Shown here: positions 7,028-15,580 of the stretch, piece after piece | How positions within the stretch are numbered: position 1 is the first letter of the stretch | How the letters are laid out: each line of letters starts with the position of its first letter | Assembly: GCF_034439435.1 (NCBI RefSeq) | Contig: NZ_JAPCKJ010000004.1 | Coordinates: forward strand, 124,001 to 188,000 | DNA from: Sarcina sp034439435 | GTDB lineage: Bacteria; Bacillota; Clostridia; Clostridiales; Clostridiaceae | Reading direction: 5' to 3' | DNA: 64,000 nt | The notes under the pieces: model-generated | The model's input: the letters and a program-made list of their open reading frames with translations, nothing else | Database searches by the model: none | Told to the model about the DNA's origin: nothing | Position numbers and translations under genes: made by a program

Positions 7028-9919
7028 TCAAATTTTTATCTCTCCTTTAATCTCCCTAAAAATTTTATTATTAATTAAAATATCCTTCATAAAAGAAAGA
7101 ACCTTATCTTCATTTAATACTTCATAATCAACATAAAAATTTTCATTTATAATATTCTCTATGCTTTTTCTTCTACTAATAAAGCTCTCTTCTATACTAT
7201 TAACTCCCTTCTCCCATTTCTCTAAATTATCATCTACTATAAGCCTTTTAACTCCTTCTAGAATCTTCCCAGAAAGACTTTCCATAATAGACATAACTGC
7301 TTCCTCAAATTCCTCATTATTAATTTTTTCTTTCACTAATTCAGGATTTAATAAGTATGAAAGTAACTTCTCTTTTATAGTACATTCAAGGATATATTCT
7401 GGGCATAAATTCCCTTCAGATCTTCCTTTATAGTTATAAGCTATTTTACTATTAAAACTTTCTAGCTCCTGCCAATTTGATGAGTTAATACGCTTTATAA
7501 AGTCCTCTCTAAAAGTTTTATTTAAGTATAATCCCAAGTAAACTAGTTTTTCATATTTATAAGAAGGCTTACTACACTTAAATTCACAAGAAAACTTGCT
7601 ACTACACCCAATACTCGCTTCTTTTTCTTCCTCAAACTCCCTCATTAATTCCTCAAGATTTCTAACTGTTTCATAAACATTGATTTTATTTTCCTCAAAG
7701 GATTTTTTTAAGCTTAAGAATACACTATTTAAATTGGAATCTTCCCTCTCTGCCCCTAGGCTAATTAAATCCTCTATATTCTTTTTATCTTCAGAAGCTC
7801 TCTTCTCATCCTTATAAGCAAACTCTCTATTTAAAATAATCTTGTCTAAACTATTTAGTAAAACCACTTTATTAATTAACTTATTCTTATATAATTCTTC
7901 TCTTCCCCTAACAAAACTATCGCCAACTCCACTTTCTTTTCCTAGAGAGTTCAAAAGATAATCTAGCTTTCTTATTGCAGCATTCACTCTATAATAATTA
8001 CTAAAATCATAACCGCTATATTTCTTATCTTCTTTTTCCTCTTTATCTTCTCTACATTTTATATATTCTCTATACTTTCTATATTCTCTATTTTCAAAAT
8101 AACCTTTTGAGCTTTCATCTTCGATAAAACAAAGCCTACTCTTATTTAAATATCCATTTATTATTAAGTATTTCAATATTTCTTCATTATATATACTATT
8201 TTCATTTTCTTCTAAAACCCAAAGTATTCTATGGGAGTTAACCATGTTTTTTCTTACCTCATTAGAAATACTCTTTTCATTATTTAATCCATCTTCATAA
8301 TAAGATAATATAGTATCCTCAAAGTTTTCTTCCTCATTGACCCATAAAGGCTTGAAGTTTCCCTTTATTCTTATTCCATTAATTAATGGTTTCAATGTTA
8401 TTTCTCTTAAGTTCTCACCCTCACTTGAAAAGCCCTCCAAAATTCTAAAAAACTTTTCTCTCAAATGCTTATCTGGCTTTTTATTAATTAATTCTAAATC
8501 ACTAAGATTCTTCTCTAACTTTCCCTTTAAATCTTTTTCATCTTTTCTATAAGATAAACTAAAATAAACAGATGCCATAGAAGATATGTTCTTTAAATCA
8601 TTTAAACTTAAGTTATTCTTTTCAACATATGATAATTCATGTTCATTAAATGATCTATCTTCATCAAATAACTGATCTTCATCACATAATTTATCTTCAT
8701 CACATAATCCAGCTCCATCATATAATTCATTCTTATGACATAACCTATCTTTATTAGAAAAATTAACTTCTTTCCCAGATTCTCTATCTAAAATTTTAAG
8801 AGTCCAATTTATACCCTTTCCAAGATTCTTAGCTTCTTCAATAAACTTCTTTAATATATTAACTCTCTTATGTTCTACTTCTTTAAGGATATCTTCAATT
8901 AAGATATTAAACCTTTTAGAAAACTCTTTATCCTCTTTAGTTAAAAATTTATAGTAAGCTTCCTTTATTAATTCATCCTTATTATCCCCATAAATAAAAT
9001 TTGCCTTCTTATTAATATTACAAAATCCTATCCATGAATCCTTAGCTAAGCTTTTAATTTTTTCTGTTATTTTACTATATAGTGAATGAGTTTCTTCCTT
9101 AATATATGCAAAATCACTTCCTGATTTAAAATCATAAAATAATAGATTAAAACTATTTTCTCCATGTCTTCCTTCAGTTAAATTTCTGAATATGCTTAAC
9201 TTGCTTTCTTCATTTGTCTCATCATTGGAGTAAAGGCCATGTTTGTTATTTAACTTTTCACTTAAAAGCAAAGCTTCTATTGAATAATATAGATTCTTTT
9301 TAAGTTCATATACTAAGGCTTCTTTTGATAAAAATGTACATACGAATTCAAGCTCATTTGATTTATTACAAACATGTGCTTCAAAACTTCCTTCCATATT
9401 AATTCTTCTATTCACTTCTAAAAAATTTGTTTTTACTGATCCTATGTATTGAGACAATATTCTTTTTATAGATTTATTTCCTCTTCCTATTAATTGAATC
9501 TTCTTCTCCTTATACTCTGATGTTTTATTTAATAATAAATTTTTGTCATCTTCTCCTCTACTTTTTAAAGGAATATACTTTTCTAATATATCTCCTTTAA
9601 AATCATCATATAATCCATTTTTAAAAATAGTATTATCAAAAATAATATCAACAGCCTTTTTACTATACATTGTCTTACATTTTAAATACCCATTAAAATC
9701 ACCATAACACTCCTTGTTATTTATAATACTTTTAATTTCATCAACTATCTCTTTGGCCTTATGATAATCTTTTCCTACATCAGCACCTAAACTCTTAGTA
9801 ATGGACTTTACATTGCTCTTACTATCCACCAGTAATGGATGCTTGAAATTAACAGTAAAAACTCCTCTATTTTTAGGTTCTAATAAAGAAACACTTCTTT
9901 CCTTTTCTAATCTACTCAT
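7028..9919 (-). CDS. Uncharacterised 963-residue protein with degenerate acidic repeats
   Basis: I do not recognise this protein. It has no signal peptide and no clear membrane segments, and looks cytoplasmic, largely alpha-helical and rich in Lys/Glu. About residues 391-421 hold degenerate hexapeptide repeats of the form L-C/F-D-E-D-K/Q (GLCDEDKLCDEDQLFDEDR), and near residue 620 there is a charged stretch (EYRKYREYIKCREDKEEKE). IQLIGRGNKSIKRIL near residue 140 is glycine and lysine rich but is not a proper P-loop. Cysteines are common for a cytoplasmic clostridial protein. It is preceded by a sigma-factor gene (10284-10931) on the same strand, with two palindromic elements between, and followed by a terminator. 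A functional link to the sigma factor is only an inference. Confidence 0.75.
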   Translation of the reverse strand: MSRLEKERSVSLLEPKNRGVFTVNFKHPLLVDSKSNVKSITKSLGADVGKDYHKAKEIVDEIKSIINNKECYGDFNGYLKCKTMYSKKAVDIIFDNTIFKNGLYDDFKGDILEKYIPLKSRGEDDKNLLLNKTSEYKEKKIQLIGRGNKSIKRILSQYIGSVKTNFLEVNRRINMEGSFEAHVCNKSNELEFVCTFLSKEALVYELKKNLYYSIEALLLSEKLNNKHGLYSNDETNEESKLSIFRNLTEGRHGENSFNLLFYDFKSGSDFAYIKEETHSLYSKITEKIKSLAKDSWIGFCNINKKANFIYGDNKDELIKEAYYKFLTKEDKEFSKRFNILIEDILKEVEHKRVNILKKFIEEAKNLGKGINWTLKILDRESGKEVNFSNKDRLCHKNELYDGAGLCDEDKLCDEDQLFDEDRSFNEHELSYVEKNNLSLNDLKNISSMASVYFSLSYRKDEKDLKGKLEKNLSDLELINKKPDKHLREKFFRILEGFSSEGENLREITLKPLINGIRIKGNFKPLWVNEEENFEDTILSYYEDGLNNEKSISNEVRKNMVNSHRILWVLEENENSIYNEEILKYLIINGYLNKSRLCFIEDESSKGYFENREYRKYREYIKCREDKEEKEDKKYSGYDFSNYYRVNAAIRKLDYLLNSLGKESGVGDSFVRGREELYKNKLINKVVLLNSLDKIILNREFAYKDEKRASEDKKNIEDLISLGAEREDSNLNSVFLSLKKSFEENKINVYETVRNLEELMREFEEEKEASIGCSSKFSCEFKCSKPSYKYEKLVYLGLYLNKTFREDFIKRINSSNWQELESFNSKIAYNYKGRSEGNLCPEYILECTIKEKLLSYLLNPELVKEKINNEEFEEAVMSIMESLSGKILEGVKRLIVDDNLEKWEKGVNSIEESFISRRKSIENIINENFYVDYEVLNEDKVLSFMKDILINNKIFREIKGEIKI

Positions 9920-9993
9920 AAATTCACCTATTCCCTCAAATTAAACTTAAATTTCAAAATAATATTTAACATAGTTTATTTTTCTTTAACTTA

Positions 9994-10074
9994 AGGCTCT
10001 GTTTTAGAGAATATTGCTTTTAAGATATTCCTACGGTTCTATCTAAAAAGCAACACTAATTTAAAACATAGCCT
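9994..10074. repeat. Palindromic MITE-like repeat (AGGCTCTGTTTTA ends)
   Basis: The left end AGGCTCTGTTTTA (9994-10006) is inverted as TAAAACATAGCCT (10062-10074), and the interior TTGCTTTTAAGAT pairs with ATCTAAAAAGCAA, so the 81 bases can fold into one long imperfect hairpin. The same 13-base end occurs at 46475-46487 and 50434-50446. No coding capacity. Confidence 0.6.
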
Positions 10075-10156
10075 AACTTAATTATATTAAATAAACTTAA
10101 TTCATTTTATACACCACTAGCGTTTTTAATAATAAGTTTAAATATTGAAGAAATAA

Positions 10157-10273
10157 AAAGATGATATATCAAAAACTACTTAAAATAAAACTTATACCCT
10201 TTCCCCTAGGATTATTAAATAATCTAATAGTTTATAGGTTTTATTCTTTTTCACTTTGACATATCATCTAAAA
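10157..10273 (-). terminator. Long imperfect hairpin after the sigma-factor gene
   Basis: AGATGATATATCAAA (10159-10173) pairs with TTTGACATATCATCT (10255-10269) with one mismatch, and further complementary segments and the palindrome ATTATTAAATAAT lie inside. On the minus strand the structure ends in ATCATCTTTTTATTTC, so it can act as a terminator. Its length suggests it is also a small mobile palindromic element. Confidence 0.5.
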
Positions 10274-10283
10274 AGTAAATTAT

Positions 10284-10931
10284 CTATTTATAATCTTTCA
10301 TTGCTTCTCTAATCTTTTTTAATAAGCTATCTTTTCTATGTCTAACCTTCCCATAAGTCATTTCATCTCTATGCTCTTCATAATATTTTTGTAGATTTCC
10401 TCTGTCCTTATGAACATATAATATGAATTCTCTATCACTTTTAGGTAATGACCCCAATACTTTTATTAAAGCTCTTATTCTTTCCTTTTCTATATACTCA
10501 TCCTCTATCGAAACTTTATCTTCAAGAGTATCCTTAATAATAACTCCAGATCTAGTAGGTTCTTCTAAGCTTGAAAAGTTTTCATTATTATCCTTTTTTC
10601 TCCCCATTGTTCCAAGCTTATTTTTAACATTAGTACTTACAAAAAATATAAAATCTGAACCAAAATCTCCATCAAACTTATGAACTGACTCAATAACAAC
10701 ACATCTAGAAATCTGCTCTAAATCCTCAAGAGCATAACCATTTAAAAAGAATCTAGACGCATGCTTATGAATTAATCCTTCATATAACCCTATGATTTCT
10801 GCCATAGCATCCTTATCCCCATCCTTTGCTCTTAAAATAAGTTCATTGATTGCAACTTTATTTCCTTTCTTTGCATTTTCTCTAAGCCAAACTAACCTCT
10901 TGTTTCTTAACTCACTTGCTCTTCTTTCCAT
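10284..10931 (-). CDS. Sigma-70-like RNA polymerase sigma factor
   Basis: This 215-residue protein has a region 2 core, AMAEIIGLYEGLIHKHASRFF...LEDLEQISRCVVIESVHKFD, then FIFFVSTNVKNKLG (2.4-like). After a roughly 40-residue acidic linker comes a C-terminal region 4-like helix-turn-helix (IKVLGSLPKSDREFILYVHKDRGNLQKYY...RHRKDSLLKKIREAM). Regions 1 and 3 are absent. The size and layout resemble the small TcdR/BotR/UviA-type group of clostridial sigma factors and some ECF factors, which control toxin, bacteriocin or accessory genes. No anti-sigma factor gene is adjacent. The next gene downstream encodes the unknown 963-residue protein, and the divergent beta-helix gene begins about 650 bases upstream, so either could be a target. 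Confidence 0.78.
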   Translation of the reverse strand: MERRASELRNKRLVWLRENAKKGNKVAINELILRAKDGDKDAMAEIIGLYEGLIHKHASRFFLNGYALEDLEQISRCVVIESVHKFDGDFGSDFIFFVSTNVKNKLGTMGRKKDNNENFSSLEEPTRSGVIIKDTLEDKVSIEDEYIEKERIRALIKVLGSLPKSDREFILYVHKDRGNLQKYYEEHRDEMTYGKVRHRKDSLLKKIREAMKDYK

Positions 10932-11577
10932 AACTCATACTCTCCCCTAACATAATACCTATCATTTTCTTAATTTTAAAATCTCTCAAACCAAAAATTC
11001 ATCTGATAACTACTACCAATAAAATTCTAATTTCCACAAACAAAAATTTTACTTTCCTAGAGTATTTAACTTTAAACTTAGAAATCCTATCATTCCAAAT
11101 CAATATTTATCAGTTATGTTATTTAAAACTATTTACCACAAGTTATTTTACATAACTTATACTGTTATGTTATTTATTGTAAATTAATTTTATCATTATA
11201 AATTCTAAAACTCAATAAAAAAACTTATTATTTTCTATATTTTTACAATAAATACATAAATGAAACAGCTTATTCTTTTGCTAGTAAAAGTAAAGAAAAT
11301 AAAAATACTCTCCTCACTAAACAATTCTTTTATTAAGTAAACTAAACCCTACATTTGTAGTGATAAATAAGTCTTCACTATATAAATATGAATTAAAGTG
11401 AGAATGAGCTGTGAAAATTAGAAATAAAAAAGATATTTATTTTTAAATGACATAATAAATAACTTGTTTAAATATTAATAATTGGTAGAACAACTTAAAT
11501 TCCTATTTAATAAACTATTATTAGAAAAACTTATTAAATTTTATCCCTCAATATATAAATAAAGGAGACTTCTTTTT
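10932..11577. other. 646-bp divergent intergenic region
   Basis: This AT-rich region between the sigma factor gene and the divergent beta-helix gene holds two direct copies of GTTATGTTATTTA (11113-11125 and 11164-11176) with an inverted ACATAAC between them (near 11150), possibly operator sites. A good ribosome site, AAAGGAGA, precedes the ATG at 11578. No confident promoter or small gene was found. Confidence 0.45.
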
Positions 11578-14382
11578 ATGAAAAAATGTGATAAAAAATC
11601 TAGCTTTAACCTTTTAAAATTTTTAATTGCTCCCCTATTCCTTTCTGGAGCATACGGGATATATTCGTCTTCTTTAAATACTCCATTAAGTAGTGTTAAT
11701 CCTAACGAAGTTCCCTATATTTCAACCTATTATATAAAACCTGTAGTAACTCCAAGTGAAGATGTAATCATAGACTTTTATATAACAGACTACAACCACA
11801 CTGAATATGTTGAAGAAACTTTTGATTATACTTTCACTGTTACAGTTAAAATAGATGGAAAAGATGATATCGTAATGAAAGACTTAAAAGGTGGAGATCA
11901 TTCAGTAAACCTTGGAAAATTCGCAAATTTAGGTGAACAAAAATTCTCAATAATAGCTACTGACCAGTATGGAAGAAACTCTCATGAACTTTTTAACTTT
12001 TTCCTAGTAAAAAATACTGAAATTCCAAAACCAAAATGTGAATGTGAGTTCTCTTGTAAATTTAAAGCTCCTCATGATTGCACAGCAGAAACAGTTTACT
12101 CTGGAAAATGTGAATGTGATTATGTTTGTAAATGTGAAAATTCTACAGAAAACCAAGCTTTAATTAATGAATATATAATGACCGAAGCTGATTTAATAAA
12201 ATATAACATTAAAAATACAGATAATTATGAAGTAAAAGATGTAAAAACTCTAAATATAACAAACCCAACCTCTACAACAGTAAAAGCTGCTCTTGAAGAA
12301 GCCGCAAAAAGCATAATTCCATCACCTAAGACTTATACTTGTATCATTGCAGACACAAAAGGTACTGGAGAACCTGGTCAATGGTGGGGAGAAACCATAG
12401 TAAAATATGCACCTGATTATAATAAAAATGCTGTTATGGAAGAATCTAAAAATACAAGACTTGGATTACAAAAGTTTTTAGATGACAAAAAAGCAGAAGG
12501 ATTTAATAAAGTTACTCTTTTAAAAGGAGTTTACAGAATAGACCACTTAGAGCCAATATATATACCAACAGATTTTACTATTGATATGAATGGTGCTACC
12601 TTTAAACAAAATCAATTTACTGGTGATAGAGCTTTAATGGTTGATTTAAATAACACCTTTGATTCACACGTAATAAATGGAATTATAGAAGGAGATTATT
12701 ATAGTCACGACTATGCTAACTCACCTAATAGTTCAGAATGGGTTCATGGCATAAGTATAGGTGGAGAAAGCAAATATAGCTCCTTTGAAAACCTAGTTGT
12801 AAAAGATATAACTGGATATGGTGGAACTAATGGAATCGCTAATTCAAGAGATAAATCTCTTGGTTACACTTATATTTATCCTAAAAAAATTGATGATGCT
12901 TTTACTCTTGGAGATGTAGATAGAAGTAACGGTGAAGCTATTGCTTCTGATAGTAGAACTACTTCAAATTTCATAGATATAACTGGATATGGAGATATTG
13001 GTTATTTAAGTATTAGTAGATATTTAGGTTATCAAGGTAATTCAGCATCTACTTGGAATTTGATATCTCACTTCTATGATGAGAATAAAAAGTTCCTAAA
13101 ATCAGTTGATGGATACCAATATAGGAGAATTAGCGTTCCTAAAGATGCTAAATTCATGAAAGTAACATTACTAAGTACAGATAAACCAACGGACCTTTCA
13201 GTTCAACTTTTTAGAGTACCAACTCACTGTGCATTTAAAAATGTAGAATTTCAAAACTGTAGAGCTGTTGGCTTAGCTCCTGCTGCTATGAAAGATATGT
13301 TAGTAGAAAACTGTGAATTTACAAAATCAGGACAATCACTAGCTAAATGTGCCTTTGATGCAGAAGATGGTTGGGACTTAATGCAAGATGCGACCTTTAG
13401 AGGACTTAATTTTTATGATAATCCTTATAATGAATTTTTAACAGCTGCTGGTCATAATTTTATTATTGAAGAAATGAAGGGTGGCAAATTATATTTTTGG
13501 GAAAGAACAAATTCCTATATAGTACGAAATTCAAAAGGATTAACAGATGCTAATTTAGGACATGGAAACAAACTAAGAACCGGCTATAGCCGATTCTATA
13601 GTAATACTATTAATGGAGGTATCAAAATTGGATATGTAGATAATGATAATTGGAAACTTGTTGTTAAAAATTCTATAATTAAAAAGAGTGCTGAAAATAA
13701 GATTGGTACTGGACTATATCTTAGATGTGATATCGGAGACTCAACCCCTCAACCGGGCATTTATTCATCATTATCTATTGGTAATTTTAAAGATTGTTAT
13801 ATTCATGATAAGTCAAAAGAAAACCATGGTGGAATTTATGAAAACTGCAAATTAGAAAATGTTTCTGGTAATCTTCATGGAACTTTTGTTTTAAACAATT
13901 GCACACTTTCTAACTGGAATTGTAATGCTGGATACTATGATGCAAGTTACAATATTAAAAATTCTAAAATAACAAACTTCAAAATCCAATTCCCATACTG
14001 GTATAAAGGTGCTAATATCTCTTTAGAGAATTGCACAATAAACAATACTGACTTTTTATTGAAACTTCCTCATTATGCAATGAAAAAAGATATAGTATTA
14101 AGAAATAATATAATTAATTCAAATAGTACTATAGGACTTTTTAACTTCTATGATGATAGAACTGGTGGAAGTGCTGGAGATTTAGTTCCTCAAGAAGACT
14201 TAATTCTAGATTCAAACACTATAAACCTTCCTAATTCATCCTATGTAGTGATAGGGCTTACAGATAAAACACTTAATAATATAAATCTATTATCAATAAA
14301 TAACACCCTTTCTCCACAAACTTTACAACTATGCGATCCTAAAGCAAAACAAAATCCAAATTTAAAAATTGAAGAGAAATAA
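11578..14382 (+). CDS. Secreted right-handed beta-helix protein with eight-cysteine module
   Basis: The 934-residue protein starts with a basic N-terminus and hydrophobic segment (residues 12-29), a signal peptide or anchor. Residues 45-145 look like an Ig-like beta domain. Residues 154-186 form a module with eight cysteines (154, 156, 160, 168, 178, 180, 184, 186). From about 300 to 900 there are repeating short strands with N/D-rich turns (FTIDMNGATFKQNQF, VHGISIGG, AFKNVEFQNC, LVENCEFT, FKDCYIHD, LENVSG), a pectate-lyase or tailspike-type parallel beta-helix, interrupted near 450-545 by a sandwich-like insert. Such folds cut or bind polysaccharides, so action on a capsule or host glycan is plausible but unproven. 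It is the only plus-strand gene of this stretch and has its own terminator. Catalytic residues are not identifiable. Confidence 0.85.
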   Translation: MKKCDKKSSFNLLKFLIAPLFLSGAYGIYSSSLNTPLSSVNPNEVPYISTYYIKPVVTPSEDVIIDFYITDYNHTEYVEETFDYTFTVTVKIDGKDDIVMKDLKGGDHSVNLGKFANLGEQKFSIIATDQYGRNSHELFNFFLVKNTEIPKPKCECEFSCKFKAPHDCTAETVYSGKCECDYVCKCENSTENQALINEYIMTEADLIKYNIKNTDNYEVKDVKTLNITNPTSTTVKAALEEAAKSIIPSPKTYTCIIADTKGTGEPGQWWGETIVKYAPDYNKNAVMEESKNTRLGLQKFLDDKKAEGFNKVTLLKGVYRIDHLEPIYIPTDFTIDMNGATFKQNQFTGDRALMVDLNNTFDSHVINGIIEGDYYSHDYANSPNSSEWVHGISIGGESKYSSFENLVVKDITGYGGTNGIANSRDKSLGYTYIYPKKIDDAFTLGDVDRSNGEAIASDSRTTSNFIDITGYGDIGYLSISRYLGYQGNSASTWNLISHFYDENKKFLKSVDGYQYRRISVPKDAKFMKVTLLSTDKPTDLSVQLFRVPTHCAFKNVEFQNCRAVGLAPAAMKDMLVENCEFTKSGQSLAKCAFDAEDGWDLMQDATFRGLNFYDNPYNEFLTAAGHNFIIEEMKGGKLYFWERTNSYIVRNSKGLTDANLGHGNKLRTGYSRFYSNTINGGIKIGYVDNDNWKLVVKNSIIKKSAENKIGTGLYLRCDIGDSTPQPGIYSSLSIGNFKDCYIHDKSKENHGGIYENCKLENVSGNLHGTFVLNNCTLSNWNCNAGYYDASYNIKNSKITNFKIQFPYWYKGANISLENCTINNTDFLLKLPHYAMKKDIVLRNNIINSNSTIGLFNFYDDRTGGSAGDLVPQEDLILDSNTINLPNSSYVVIGLTDKTLNNINLLSINNTLSPQTLQLCDPKAKQNPNLKIEEK

Positions 14383-14385
14383 AAA

Positions 14386-14418
14386 AATGCTATGGCAAAT
14401 TTACTTTGCCATAGCATT
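14386..14418. terminator. Bidirectional terminator between convergent genes
   Basis: A perfect 14-bp stem AATGCTATGGCAAA / TTTGCCATAGCATT with a five-base loop is flanked by an A-run on one side and a T-rich stretch on the other, so it can stop transcription both ways. The right arm encodes the last codons of the acyltransferase on the minus strand. Confidence 0.85.
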
Positions 14419-15468
14419 ATTCTTATTTAAATATTTATCCAAAACCTTATTTATAGGCTTTTCTATTAATTTAATAATATATGAGCTAACTAGGCATAAA
14501 ATTATTAGCCATGAAAATATGAAAAAACTGTATTTAGGTGCAAAAACTAATTCTTTAAAATAAATCATATAAAAGAACATATGAATTAACCACATATTTG
14601 TTGAATGATTACTTAAGTAATCCAATAAATTATTAACCCATCTAGGTTTGTCTATAATATTAAAAATACATATAAACACTACTCCAGTAAATACTGCCAC
14701 AAATAAACTCTCTACAAACCCATGAGCTATAATCATTAAAAATATTACTGAAATTCCCAAGGCATTTTTATACTTTATTTTCTTCGAAATATTATATAGC
14801 TTAGAATAAATCCTTCTATAAGCAAATACTCCTCCAATAAAAAAAGGAAGTTGTGATGTTCCAAAGAGTGCTAATTGCCTGATTGCCCAATTTAACATTT
14901 CATTTTCTAACATTATTATCCCTTTTATTCTTTGTATATATGCTAAAAAATAAAATATAAATGAAATTATTAGAATTCCATAAACATTATGCTTCTTAAT
15001 AATATTATTTATACAAGGTGATACTAAAACTAATATTATATATGTAGTTAAAAACCACCAAGCTCCATTATAACCTGGAGATATTGCTGTAAAAGTTAGC
15101 AAAAATGTTTTCAAACTACCTGGATACTCATTACTTTTCCCAGTTATAAATCCTAAAACTACTACAAAAATAAATAATATAATCCAAAAATTAATATACA
15201 ACTTAAAAATTCTTATTAAATTTTTTCTTAAATATTCTTGTCTATTATTTTCATAACTTATCATCAATCCATATCCACTACAAAAGCAATATATCACTAC
15301 ACAACAATCTCCAAATAAAGCCAAATAATATACCAGTGGGACATCACCAATAAATATTAAAGGTGTGTACAATCCTTCATAGGATTTAATGCAAAATAAG
15401 TGTAATAATAACATAAATAATATTGCTATACCCTTTGTTATTTTAATTTGCTCCCTACTTAATTCCAT
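14401..15468 (-). CDS. Membrane O-acyltransferase (acyltransferase 3 family)
   Basis: This 355-residue integral membrane protein has about ten hydrophobic helices. The N-terminus EQIKITKGIAILFMLLLHLF carries the characteristic helix with the catalytic-type His of acyltransferase-3 (OafA/WecH-like) enzymes, and later there is GYGLMIS and an SNHSTNMWLIHMFFYM helix. These enzymes add acetyl groups to polysaccharide sugars. The ATG at 15466-15468 was chosen because AGGAG lies five bases upstream; a TTG at 15495 extends the frame without a ribosome site. It is the last gene of polysaccharide locus 2, and its end overlaps the terminator shared with the beta-helix gene. Likely role: O-acetylation of the locus 2 polymer. 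Confidence 0.88.
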   Translation of the reverse strand: MELSREQIKITKGIAILFMLLLHLFCIKSYEGLYTPLIFIGDVPLVYYLALFGDCCVVIYCFCSGYGLMISYENNRQEYLRKNLIRIFKLYINFWIILFIFVVVLGFITGKSNEYPGSLKTFLLTFTAISPGYNGAWWFLTTYIILVLVSPCINNIIKKHNVYGILIISFIFYFLAYIQRIKGIIMLENEMLNWAIRQLALFGTSQLPFFIGGVFAYRRIYSKLYNISKKIKYKNALGISVIFLMIIAHGFVESLFVAVFTGVVFICIFNIIDKPRWVNNLLDYLSNHSTNMWLIHMFFYMIYFKELVFAPKYSFFIFSWLIILCLVSSYIIKLIEKPINKVLDKYLNKNNAMAK

Positions 15469-15580
15469 AACATCTCCTATTATCTTGTTATTCAATTCTT
15501 TATTTTATAAAAATTTATAATATTTTCTAATATCTTTTTCTTGTTATTTAACTCTTATTTTAATTATATATAAGTAAAAT

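Noticed and set aside
7028..9919. P-loop ATPase assignment for the 963-residue protein
   Set aside because: The glycine/lysine segment LIGRGNKSIKR lacks the GxxxxGK[ST] spacing, and no Walker B partner is visible.
11113..11176. VirR-box-like direct repeats upstream of the beta-helix gene
   Set aside because: The 13-base repeats do not match the CCAGTT-type VirR consensus as I remember it, and the spacing (51 bases) is too long.
14369..14563. Small plus-strand gene after the beta-helix gene
   Set aside because: It overlaps the bidirectional terminator and is antisense to the acyltransferase C-terminus.
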